Source: Candidatus Obscuribacterales bacterium (lineage in GTDB: Bacteria > Cyanobacteriota > Vampirovibrionia > Obscuribacterales > Obscuribacteraceae). From it: a stretch of DNA of 64,000 nt. Numbering within the stretch: position 1 is the stretch's first letter; every line of letters begins with the position of its first letter. Under the pieces are notes generated by a model. The model was not told the DNA's origin, did not search any database, and saw only the letters and a list, made by a program, of their open reading frames with translations. Below are positions 1 through 8,023 of the stretch, piece by piece. Location: positions 36,634 to 100,633 of the forward strand of contig JAGVKB010000148.1 of assembly GCA_020050835.1 (NCBI GenBank). The letters run 5' to 3'. The position numbers and the translations under genes were made by a program.

Positions 1-1
1 C

Positions 2-1111
2 GGAAAGGTGCGTGCCGTCACGACCGCCTCCGTCGATCAGGAGTTGTTGCGTAAGACCGGTATGGTAAGCCGGCATCAAATGGCCGAAGTGGAAGTGCTC
101 GAAGGGCGATTCCGCGGCTCGACGTTCATTACCCCCAACGAGATAACCGACAATCCTGCCTACAACGTAACAGTCAAGCCCGGACAGGAAGTGATTCTTT
201 GTATTGTCACCACCAATGGTGGCAGCCCGGAGGTCAACATCTCTGACTATCGGCGGGAGCATGTCTTGCTCTGGTTGCTAGTCGCTTTCCTGGTCGCTTT
301 CCTCGTTTTCGGTGGCAAGCAAGGGTTGAAAGCGCTCACCGGGCTGGTGGTGTGCATCGGGCTTATCTCCTTCGTGCTACTGCCGCTTAGTTTGAAAGGC
401 GTCAATCCGCTTTTTACGGCAACCCTGATCTGTTTTGGCTCGACCGTCGCGACGATGCTTTTCTCGGCTGGCTTTTCTCGCAAAGCAATTGCTGGCATTG
501 TCGGTACGGTCGGTGGCGTACTGGTAGCCGGAGTCTCGGCGCAAGTTGTGATTCAAGCCGGTCCGCTGATCGGTCTTGCCAGTGAAGAGGCGCAGATCTT
601 GAGAAGCAGTATGATCGCCCAGCCGCTGTCGTTTTATAGCGGTCTGCTGGCCGCCGGAATGTTGATCGGCGCGCTCGGCGTAATTATGGATGTCGGCATC
701 TCGATTGCATCGTCGGTCTGGGAAGTTAGCCGAACGGACCGGAATCTCTCTGTCAAGGCTCTTTATCAGTCCGGGATGAATGTCGGCCGGGATATTATGG
801 GCACGATGACAACTACACTGGTGCTGGCATATACCGGCTCGGCTCTGCCGCTCTTGCTGTTGGCAGCCCAGATGCCTTCGACCAAACTGTTGAATTTGGA
901 CCTGGTCGCCACGGAGATTTGCGCAGCCTTGACTGGCAGTCTCGGCTTAGTGTGCACAATTCCCTTGACTGCATTCGTATCGGCCAGATTGATGGCAAGA
1001 AGACAGCGTCCCAAGCCGACCATCAATCAACCGATGGACGACGCCTCAAAGGAAGAAGGGTCGGGCGCCAGAAGCGAGCTTAGCCGGACGGGCAGTTCCG
1101 AGAAAGTCTGA
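2..1111 (+). CDS. YibE/F family membrane protein (5' end outside window)
   Basis: The frame is open to the first bases of the window, so the gene is truncated at its 5' end; the GTG at 8 is an internal valine rather than a convincing start. About 85 soluble residues (with a GQEVIL segment typical of a small beta domain) precede a hydrophobic region of several membrane helices running to roughly residue 330. A charged C-terminal tail follows. This layout and the motif spacing match the YibE/F family, inner-membrane proteins of uncertain function sometimes proposed to be transporters. The next gene, cdsA, lies 40 bases downstream on the same strand and may be co-transcribed. The family call is by recognition; no substrate can be assigned. 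Confidence 0.75.
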   Translation, partial: GKVRAVTTASVDQELLRKTGMVSRHQMAEVEVLEGRFRGSTFITPNEITDNPAYNVTVKPGQEVILCIVTTNGGSPEVNISDYRREHVLLWLLVAFLVAFLVFGGKQGLKALTGLVVCIGLISFVLLPLSLKGVNPLFTATLICFGSTVATMLFSAGFSRKAIAGIVGTVGGVLVAGVSAQVVIQAGPLIGLASEEAQILRSSMIAQPLSFYSGLLAAGMLIGALGVIMDVGISIASSVWEVSRTDRNLSVKALYQSGMNVGRDIMGTMTTTLVLAYTGSALPLLLLAAQMPSTKLLNLDLVATEICAALTGSLGLVCTIPLTAFVSARLMARRQRPKPTINQPMDDASKEEGSGARSELSRTGSSEKV

Positions 1112-1151
1112 GCCTTTATAATTTAGAAGTGCTCGACTGGAGTAGCATGAT

Positions 1152-2045
1152 TTGAGAGTCCTTTATGGATGGCTGCTTTTTGGCGCCGGAATGATAAGCA
1201 TTATGATGGGTGGTCCGATTCTGGCCCTTGCCCTCGGCACTGCCGCTTATCTGGCCGGCGAAGAGTACATAGCGATGGCTCGAGCCAAGGGCATTCATCC
1301 TTCGCCGCGCATCATCAGGGGCATGATCATCGCCTATTTCGTCATGGCCGCTCTGCCGGAGCTGCCAGGGCTGAACCTTCCGCCTGGTTTTTCAGAAGAT
1401 CATTTCCCTTTGCTTCTAACGATCGGCGTTTGCATCTCGTTTATTCGCTTGCTATTTCGATCTGAGAACCCGCCAGCCACGATTGCTGATATCGCTACAA
1501 CTGTGCTCGGGTTTATTTATGTCGGATGGATGCCAAGCTGTTTGGTTCTCTTGCGCAATCTCAAACCGCTGGGAAGTGAGCATATTGCCAATCCACTCTT
1601 GCAGCCCGGTTTGGCATACGTATGGGCGAGTCTTTTTATTGTCTGGGCTACGGACGTCTTTGCTTATTACGCAGGAAAGAAGTTCGGAAAGCACCTGCTC
1701 TATCCGCAGGTAAGTCCCAAGAAGACCGTCGAAGGCGCTCTGGTCGGATTCTTCTGTGCGATCGCCTGGACATTGCTTGTCTTTTATGTCTCAGATAACT
1801 TTCTCTTCCCCGGCCATCCGTTTCAGTCCAAGCTTTGGCAGGCACCATTGATGGCATCGCTCGGCAGCGTGGCCGCCCAGCTTGGCGACTTAAGCGAGTC
1901 GCTTTTGAAGCGGGATGCCGGCTTGAAGGATTCGGGTCAGCTGATTCCGGGCCATGGTGGATTCCTGGATCGCGGTGACAGTCTAATCTTCGCCAGTCCA
2001 ATCTGTTATTACTGGGTGAAGTTGGTGATCCTGGGAATTTTCTAG
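1152..2045 (+). CDS. cdsA: Phosphatidate cytidylyltransferase CdsA
   Basis: CdsA makes CDP-diacylglycerol from phosphatidic acid and CTP, the branch point of bacterial phospholipid synthesis, in the inner membrane. The 297-residue product has many hydrophobic helices and ends with the family signature: S-x-L-K-R, four residues, K-D-x-G, then IPGHGGFLDRGDS near residue 275, which carries the metal-binding acidic residues. Length is normal for the family. The start chosen is TTG at 1152, since the N-terminal RVLYGWLLFGAG stretch aligns with the first helix of other CdsA proteins and no ATG fits. It lies 40 bases after the YibE/F gene and about 70 bases before tRNA-Ser. Confidence 0.93.
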   Translation: MRVLYGWLLFGAGMISIMMGGPILALALGTAAYLAGEEYIAMARAKGIHPSPRIIRGMIIAYFVMAALPELPGLNLPPGFSEDHFPLLLTIGVCISFIRLLFRSENPPATIADIATTVLGFIYVGWMPSCLVLLRNLKPLGSEHIANPLLQPGLAYVWASLFIVWATDVFAYYAGKKFGKHLLYPQVSPKKTVEGALVGFFCAIAWTLLVFYVSDNFLFPGHPFQSKLWQAPLMASLGSVAAQLGDLSESLLKRDAGLKDSGQLIPGHGGFLDRGDSLIFASPICYYWVKLVILGIF

Positions 2046-2113
2046 TCCCCAGGCTCATCAGGACTTCAGGCGGCGAGGCGACCGGGTATGATATATTTTG
2101 GTTCTCCTTGCGT

Positions 2114-2203
2114 GGAGAGGTGGCTGAGTGGTCGAAAGCGGCTTCCTGCTAAGAAGTTGTACGGTCAAAAGCTGTACCGTGGGTTCGAATCCCACCCTCT
2201 CCG
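2114..2203 (+). tRNA. tRNA-Ser (anticodon GCU)
   Basis: A 90-base class II tRNA cloverleaf. The acceptor stem GGAGAGG (2114-2120) pairs perfectly with CCTCTCC (2196-2202), with discriminator G at 2203. The anticodon stem-loop has GCT at 2148-2150 (reads AGC/AGU). The long variable arm forms a six-pair stem (GTACGG with CTGTAC), diagnostic for serine. The T arm is GTGGG-TTCGAAT-CCCAC. CCA is not encoded. A run of five T follows at 2206-2210 and may help termination. Confidence 0.97.
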
Positions 2204-2328
2204 AGTTTTTCCTGACAATCGATGCCGGCCGACGCTGACTCTCCAGGAGAGAGGCAGAAGATCTCTTCGACGCCTACACTGGAAGAAGGTCAATCGTCAT
2301 AGAATGGAAATCAGTTGGTAAGGGGAGC

Positions 2329-3135
2329 ATGCCTGTGGCTGACTTTTCTAAAATCAGCAATATTACAGCCAGCTCTAGTTCAGGGCCGGCAAGCCGTTAC
2401 AGCTCTTTGATCTGGTTGCTGGTCTTGTCTGCTCTCAGCATCGCTCTCTGGGATGTGCCCTGGGCCAAGGGCATTCTCTTTCCGGTGCGAACTTTCGTGA
2501 CGGCCGTTCATGAAATCGGTCATGCCGTGGCCTGCTTGGCCACCGGCGGTGCTGTGCATGGGATGACGATTGTCTCTGATGGTAATGGTCACGGCGGGCT
2601 GACCTTTTGCTCCGGTGGCATGCCGTTCATCTACACTCAAGCCGGCTATCTGGGCACGGCGCTTTTCGGCTGCGTTCTGATCTTTCTGGGTCGCTATCCC
2701 AAGGCGGCCAAGGCAGTTCTAATCCTAATGGGAGCGGCTATCAGCCTGGCCAGCGTGTTTTTTGTCAGCCAGACTTTCGGGGATTTCAGCCGGCTTTTGC
2801 AAGCCGTGGGCAGCTTCATCTGGGCAGCGGCGATTGGCGGCGGTTTAATCTGGTCCGGGCTGAAGCTGAAACCGGCGCTGGCAAACTTTGTATTGCTGTT
2901 TCTGGCCGTGCAGACTTCGCTCAATGCGCTGACCGATGTCGTGATTGTTGTCAAACTTTCGCTGGGTATGTACGGCTTTGGCGTGGATACTTCATCGGAT
3001 GCTGGAAGCATGGCAGCCATGACCTTTCTGCCGGCGGCTTTCTGGAGTTTGCTCTGGGGCGCGGCCTCGGTCTTAATGCTTGCCTTCACGCTCTGGTACT
3101 GTTACGGACCGAAGAGCAAGACGAAGCTCATTTGA
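2329..3135 (+). CDS. M50B-like membrane metalloprotease family protein
   Basis: A 268-residue membrane protein whose second hydrophobic region carries HEIGH (about residues 64-68), the zinc-binding HExxH motif, followed by a VACLATGG segment typical of the peptidase M50B-like family. The remainder is a series of hydrophobic helices. It is shorter than RseP/SpoIVFB and shows no PDZ domain, so it belongs to the small M50B-like group whose substrates are unknown. ATG 2329 follows an AGGGGA ribosome site. It stands alone between the tRNA and ftcD. Catalytic activity is plausible because H, E and H are all present, but a third metal ligand is not evident by eye. Confidence 0.75.
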   Translation: MPVADFSKISNITASSSSGPASRYSSLIWLLVLSALSIALWDVPWAKGILFPVRTFVTAVHEIGHAVACLATGGAVHGMTIVSDGNGHGGLTFCSGGMPFIYTQAGYLGTALFGCVLIFLGRYPKAAKAVLILMGAAISLASVFFVSQTFGDFSRLLQAVGSFIWAAAIGGGLIWSGLKLKPALANFVLLFLAVQTSLNALTDVVIVVKLSLGMYGFGVDTSSDAGSMAAMTFLPAAFWSLLWGAASVLMLAFTLWYCYGPKSKTKLI

Positions 3136-3267
3136 AGCGTCACACCGATTGGATCGGTAGCTCGCCTGCACCTGAAACAGCAGCCGCAGTCTATCCTTCC
3201 GGTTTACGGTAAGATAGCCGGAGCAAGAATTTCGTGTTAATGAAAACATTTGCCAAGGGAGGAGCTG

Positions 3268-4935
3268 ATGCGGCTTGTCGAGTGTGTTCCCAATTTCAGC
3301 GAAGGTCGCAACCAGAAGGTTTTGGATGCGATTGCCGAGTCCATCCGCAGCGTCGAAGGCGTAGAGTTGCTCGATGTTGATCCCGGCAAAGCAACCAATC
3401 GCACCGTCATGACTTTTGTCGGCGAGCCTGAGGCTGCGGTGGAAGCGGCATTCAAAGCGATCGCCAAGGCAGCCGAGTTAATCGACATGCGTGTTCATCA
3501 AGGGGCGCATCCGAGAATGGGAGCGACTGATGTTTGCCCGTTCGTTCCGGTATCTGCTATGTCGATGCAAGATTGCGCCGAGCTTGCCAAGCGATTGGGT
3601 GCGCGCGTGGGAGCCGAACTCGGTATTCCGGTCTATCTCTATGCCGAAGCGGCCCAGAGCCCCGAGCGTCGCAATCTCGCCGAGGTCCGCAAGGGAGAGT
3701 ATGAGGGGCTGTCCGAGCGCATGAAAGAAGACGGCTTCAAGCCCGATTTCGGTCCGGGTCAGTTCAATGCAGCAAGCGGTGCTACCGTCATTGGTGCCCG
3801 CCCTTTCTTGATCGCTTATAACGTCAATCTCAATACCAAGTCTCAAAAACTCGCCAACGAAGTTGCGCTCAGCATTAGAGAGGGCGGCCGAGCCAAGCGC
3901 GACCAGCAGGGCAAGATAGTCAAAGATGCCAGCGGTGCGACCGTGATGGTCCCCGGAGCGCTCAAGGCATGCAAAGCCGTCGGTTGGTACATTGACGAGT
4001 ATCAGCGTGCGCAAGTTTCAATCAATCTGGTTGATTACAAAATCACTGCGATTCACGATGCCTTCGATCAGTGTTGCCTGGAGGCGGAGCGGCTGGGTAT
4101 GCGCGTAACCGGCAGCGAGCTGGTCGGGCTGACTCCGCTTGAGCCGATGCTGGAAGCCGGGCGGCATTATCTGGCTAAACAAGGGCGATCGACCGGTGTG
4201 CCTGATGCCGAGCTGATTCAAATCGCCGTGCAATCGCTTGGTCTGGGTGAGCTCTCGCCGTTCAGCGCCGAAAGAAAGATTATTGAGTTTCGCGTCGCAA
4301 AGGAGAGCAAGCGACTGAAGAACTTGACTGTATCCGATTTTGTAGACGAGCTTTCAACCGACTCGCCAGCACCGGGGGGCGGCAGCGTGGCAGCCTTGTC
4401 GGCCGGCTTGTCGGCCGGACTGAGCGCGATGGTGGCAAATCTCACACACGCTAAAAAGGAGTTTGAATCATCAAAAACCTTTATGGATCAAACTGCTGTG
4501 CGCGCTCAAAGACTAAAATCGCAATGTCTGGAAGCGGTCGATGCTGACACTGATGCGTTCAATCAGATCATCGCAGCGAGACGGCTGCCCAAGGATACCG
4601 AAAAGAACCAAGCCGATAGGCTAGCGGCAATCTTGGCTGCCAATAAGCAGGCTACGCTAGTGCCACTTTCAGTGATGGCGAGCTCTCTGGAGGCGGTCGA
4701 ACTGGCTGAACTGATGGTCGAAAGAGGAAATCCCAACTCCGTAAGCGATGCCGGCGTGGCTGGCTTGATGGCCAGAGCTTCGGCCGATGGGGCTTATTAC
4801 AATGTGCTCATCAATCTTCAGGGACTGGAAGATGAAATCTTCTGTGCCCAAAGCCTAAGCGAAGCGCAGGAGCTTCATGAAAAGGTTCGGCTTAGAGCCG
4901 ATGCGCTCCACGAAAAGGTAATTGCCAAACTGTAA
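3268..4935 (+). CDS. ftcD: Bifunctional glutamate formiminotransferase / formimino-THF cyclodeaminase
   Basis: Transfers the formimino group of N-formimino-L-glutamate (histidine degradation) to tetrahydrofolate, then deaminates it cyclically to methenyl-THF. The first 340 or so residues are formiminotransferase: they open with ECVPNFSEGR, and RVHQGAHPRMGATDVCPF holds the catalytic His near residue 82. The last 200 residues are the cyclodeaminase domain, opening at SDFVDELSTDSPAPGGGS. Both domains are in one chain of 555 residues, as in the animal enzyme and some bacteria; many bacteria have only one domain. ATG 3268 is chosen because AAGGGAGGAG sits just upstream; the TTG at 3250 would place that ribosome site inside the gene. 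No hut genes are in view. Confidence 0.94.
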   Translation: MRLVECVPNFSEGRNQKVLDAIAESIRSVEGVELLDVDPGKATNRTVMTFVGEPEAAVEAAFKAIAKAAELIDMRVHQGAHPRMGATDVCPFVPVSAMSMQDCAELAKRLGARVGAELGIPVYLYAEAAQSPERRNLAEVRKGEYEGLSERMKEDGFKPDFGPGQFNAASGATVIGARPFLIAYNVNLNTKSQKLANEVALSIREGGRAKRDQQGKIVKDASGATVMVPGALKACKAVGWYIDEYQRAQVSINLVDYKITAIHDAFDQCCLEAERLGMRVTGSELVGLTPLEPMLEAGRHYLAKQGRSTGVPDAELIQIAVQSLGLGELSPFSAERKIIEFRVAKESKRLKNLTVSDFVDELSTDSPAPGGGSVAALSAGLSAGLSAMVANLTHAKKEFESSKTFMDQTAVRAQRLKSQCLEAVDADTDAFNQIIAARRLPKDTEKNQADRLAAILAANKQATLVPLSVMASSLEAVELAELMVERGNPNSVSDAGVAGLMARASADGAYYNVLINLQGLEDEIFCAQSLSEAQELHEKVRLRADALHEKVIAKL

Positions 4936-5219
4936 GCAGGGATTCGGCTAAGACGTCCAATCATGCCAGTCGAAACACTACAAAGCCGTAAATCGCGTTA
5001 TGATCTTTTGGTTGGAATCGCAAGTGTCGTTTCATTGAAATGTTCGATTTGCTCTTTCGTAGATGCCGTTGGTACTGTCAGGCCGATGAATTGGATTGAC
5101 CGAGCTCGAACGGTTTTTCTCGGCGCGGCTCAGGCAGCCGCGTCCAGAGTTGGGTCAGCGCTAGTCCCCTGAATCGGGGCGATCGCCGGCAACCGGGAAT
5201 TTTTAACAGCAGAGGGGCG

Positions 5220-6575
5220 ATGTCGCAATTGGGAGATAACAGCAAGACCCGCAATCAAGCGGGCAAGGTATCGAAAGAGGGTGGTTCTCAGGAGCCGTCG
5301 GATGCGCTCTTCGAGGGCAACGGCAATGAATGGGAGACGTCAGAATTCTTGATGATGCAGCGGCGTCTCGAGAAAGTCGCTGAAACTATCAAGCTCGATG
5401 CCAATCAGTTAGCTCCACTGCGTCACCCGAAACGAGCGTTCATGGTTGTAGTGCCGGCCAGAATGGACGATGGTTCGGTCAGAACATTCACCGGCTATCG
5501 AGTGCATTACGATCTTACCCTCGGACCAGGCAAGGGCGGACTGCGTTATCACGGTCAGGTGACATTGGGTGAAGTCGCGGCTGTCGCAATGCTGATGACT
5601 TGGAAATGTTCCTTGATGAATCTGCCCTTCGGTGGAGCGCACGGCGGAATTCAGCTGGATCCCCAGCAGTTAAGCCAGGGTGAAATTGAACGTGTCACCA
5701 GACGATATGCTTCAGAAATCATCGAGTTAATCGGACCGAATCAAGACATTCCTGGTCCCGATCTGAACACTAACGAACAGACGATGTCTTGGATCATGGA
5801 CACATACAGCGTCAATGTCGGGCATACGGTACCGTCAGTGGTCACCGGCAAACCACAGTCAATCGGTGGCTCGCTCGCCTTCAACGAAGCGGTCGGTCAC
5901 GGTGTATCCTTCTGCGCAAAACGAGCGATTAAGCATGTAGCCTGGTCTGGTCAGGCACCGTCCGTGGTGATTCAAGGTTTGGGCAACGTCGGTTCGGTAG
6001 TGGCTAAGAGTCTGCACAATGCAGGCTTTAATGTAATTGCGGTGTCCGATGTCACCGGCGGTGTGCATAACGACAAGGGGCTCGACCTCTTGGCTCTGCA
6101 AGAGCACATTGCCAAGCACGGCAGCGTAAAGGGCTACCAGGAAGGCGAGTCGGTTACCAATGAAGAGCTGCTTGAGCTGAAATGCGATCTCCTTGCTCCA
6201 TGCGCTGTCGCCAATCAAATCAACGCCTCAAATGCCGATAAGATCAAAGCCCGGATCGTAGTCGAAGGAGCGAATGCTCCCACCACTCCCGATGCGGATG
6301 ACATATTGGACGAGCGTGGTATTACAGTACTGCCCGATGTTCTGGCTGCTGCCTCTGGTGTCACCGTCGGTTATTTCGAATGGGTGCAGGGCTTGATGCG
6401 GCTGTTTTGGAGTGACGACGAGGTTTACGCGCGCCTCGATGAATTGGTCAACCGAGCTTGCGACAGGGTATTCGAGACAGCTGCGCTCGAGAAGGTGAGT
6501 TTACGTACTGCTGCCTGGAAGCTGGCGCTGGATCGCGTGGTCGAGGCACGCCGCTTGCGCGGGCTTTATCCTTGA
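5220..6575 (+). CDS. Glu/Leu/Phe/Val dehydrogenase family protein, catalytic Lys replaced by His
   Basis: A 451-residue member of the glutamate dehydrogenase family (NAD(P)-dependent glutamate/2-oxoglutarate interconversion). The N domain has GPGKGGLRYH and MTWKCSL (both substrate-binding lysines kept) and PGPDLNTNEQ (catalytic Asp kept). The NAD domain has GLGNVGS. However, the usual GGAKGG motif reads GGAHGG: codon CAC at 5640-5642 gives His141 where the family has its essential catalytic lysine. The N-terminus carries about 35 extra polar residues. AGAGGGG precedes ATG 5220. It could be a non-catalytic regulatory subunit, a changed-specificity enzyme or a dead copy. The 284 bases upstream hold no convincing gene, only one GCGATCGC palindrome at 5179. 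Confidence 0.85.
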   Translation: MSQLGDNSKTRNQAGKVSKEGGSQEPSDALFEGNGNEWETSEFLMMQRRLEKVAETIKLDANQLAPLRHPKRAFMVVVPARMDDGSVRTFTGYRVHYDLTLGPGKGGLRYHGQVTLGEVAAVAMLMTWKCSLMNLPFGGAHGGIQLDPQQLSQGEIERVTRRYASEIIELIGPNQDIPGPDLNTNEQTMSWIMDTYSVNVGHTVPSVVTGKPQSIGGSLAFNEAVGHGVSFCAKRAIKHVAWSGQAPSVVIQGLGNVGSVVAKSLHNAGFNVIAVSDVTGGVHNDKGLDLLALQEHIAKHGSVKGYQEGESVTNEELLELKCDLLAPCAVANQINASNADKIKARIVVEGANAPTTPDADDILDERGITVLPDVLAAASGVTVGYFEWVQGLMRLFWSDDEVYARLDELVNRACDRVFETAALEKVSLRTAAWKLALDRVVEARRLRGLYP

Positions 6576-6584
6576 TCGACCTGA

Positions 6585-7115
6585 TTAGCGCCGATAGCGC
6601 TTCAAACCATCCTCAATCTGTTTGGTCACGTCCATGCCTTGCTTGAGGACCGTGCCGGCACCGTAGTAGACATAGCGCAGATCGATCAAGGCGTTGAGTT
6701 TCTCATTGCGGGCTGTATCGGTTGTCGCATGCCATAGCATCTCGGGTTGATCGTAGTTGGTGCAGCGCCCGTAGCATGGTCCAAACAATTTATCTCGAGC
6801 GGTTACGCCATCGTAGTAATCGAATGTTGCCTTTTGAACCGCCTCAGCAGATTTGCCGCTATCACTACAACTCTTCAGCGCCTTAAACCCTTCGTTCAAA
6901 TAGGAGTAATACTCCTGTTCGATCTCCGGTTTGACCGGCTGGCAAGGCGTTGCTGAAGAGCAAGTTGCAGCCGGACCATTGAAGTAACCTAACTTCAGGC
7001 TGAGAGCCTTTGGTAAGCTTTCAGCGGCGCTGACGCTCATTGCCCAGTTGATTGGTGCAGTCAAAGCAATCAAAAAGATGGATTTAGTCAGATTGCTCGG
7101 CATGCCGGCACGCAT
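6585..7115 (-). CDS. Secreted cysteine-containing protein of unknown function
   Basis: A 176-residue protein I do not recognise. A hydrophobic signal sequence (about residues 10-31, ending AMSVSAAES) predicts export. The mature part has six cysteines, including two close pairs (CSSATPC and CYGRC), suggesting disulfides outside the cytoplasm. ATG 7115 is preceded by AGGAGG at six bases, which decides the start over the internal ATG at 7103. It converges on gdh with nine bases between the stop codons and no clear terminator. A possible operon partner (7146-7907) lies upstream on the same strand, 30 bases away. Confidence 0.7.
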   Translation of the reverse strand: MRAGMPSNLTKSIFLIALTAPINWAMSVSAAESLPKALSLKLGYFNGPAATCSSATPCQPVKPEIEQEYYSYLNEGFKALKSCSDSGKSAEAVQKATFDYYDGVTARDKLFGPCYGRCTNYDQPEMLWHATTDTARNEKLNALIDLRYVYYGAGTVLKQGMDVTKQIEDGLKRYRR

Positions 7116-7145
7116 TACCCACCTCCTGGGCGAAGCGCTAAGCCG

Positions 7146-7907
7146 TTAGTCTATCGCAAGCAGGTGTCTCAGGACCGGAATGTTTGCCCGCAAGGCCGAA
7201 AAAGAAGGATGACCGGCCACGGCTGGCGCAGATGACTCAGCTTGGTCCAGCAAGATGCTGGCCTTTTCAATTAGTTGCGCTTTCTGCGAGGAACCGGCCG
7301 ACTGCACCAGTTTAAGTAAGATCTTTACGGCTCGGACTCTCAGCGTGACGCCAGCGTCATTGATAGTCTGGCAGAATTGCAACCGATTGCGAATTTCATC
7401 GAGTTTCAATTTGACGCTTGGGTCCCACTTTTTCGCTGCCAGCTCCAGCTCCAACTCTAGTTCGGCTTGACTGAATCGGGCAATTCTAAATTCGAGATAA
7501 TTGCTGAGCGCGGTCGCCGGAATTAGCGCCATCGTCTCCAGGGCCAGGCTGAAAGCTTCGAGCGCTTCCAGAAATAACTTCGTCCCCAGTTGCCGGCTGG
7601 AGGATCCTTCCGGCAATGAATAGGGCATGTCGGCGCTGCGCTCGCATATGCAGCCTTGCTCGTAGAACCGTTCGAACAGGTTGATCAACTTTTCAATCGT
7701 AGCATCAGCGGAGCTTGCATCCAGGAAGATGGTGCGCAAGTCGTTGGGAGCCAGTCGATCGCTTTCCTGGATCTGCCTCAGTTGAAAGCAAGCGATCCTG
7801 AACATGTCGTTGTAAGTGGTCCATGGTGCCACCAGCGCCAGATCTTTTTTATGGTTGATTAAACTAAGTGGCTGTGCTGAGCCGGACGAGTGACTGCGCG
7901 TATCCAT
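7146..7907 (-). CDS. Hypothetical helical protein
   Basis: A 253-residue protein of unknown function, with no signal peptide or membrane helix. It appears largely alpha-helical, with many Leu, Glu and Ala residues and a short acidic repeat (ELELELE) in the middle. The frame stays open upstream into the 3' end of guaD (to 8087), but ATG 7907 preceded by CAGGAG at 11 bases is the more likely start and leaves an untranslated gap to guaD. Serine-rich residues just after the start resemble a disordered N-terminus. It precedes the secreted Cys-rich protein gene and may share its transcript. Confidence 0.6.
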   Translation of the reverse strand: MDTRSHSSGSAQPLSLINHKKDLALVAPWTTYNDMFRIACFQLRQIQESDRLAPNDLRTIFLDASSADATIEKLINLFERFYEQGCICERSADMPYSLPEGSSSRQLGTKLFLEALEAFSLALETMALIPATALSNYLEFRIARFSQAELELELELAAKKWDPSVKLKLDEIRNRLQFCQTINDAGVTLRVRAVKILLKLVQSAGSSQKAQLIEKASILLDQAESSAPAVAGHPSFSALRANIPVLRHLLAID

Positions 7908-8023
7908 CGTCGCGTGATCTCCTGATTGAGTTGCTGCTGAATCAACTCTATAGAAAAGTTGTGTGAAACTTGTGACGCGTTCGTGAAAGTTTTGTGTCAG
8001 GCCCGGCGATCTGTCAGGCAGAT

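Noticed and set aside
2088..2321. Plus-strand ORF of 77 codons
   Set aside because: It lies across tRNA-Ser; its reading through the tRNA explains the open frame.
4963..5172. Plus-strand ORF of 69 codons between ftcD and the GDH homolog
   Set aside because: No ribosome site, unusual composition and no domain; looks random.
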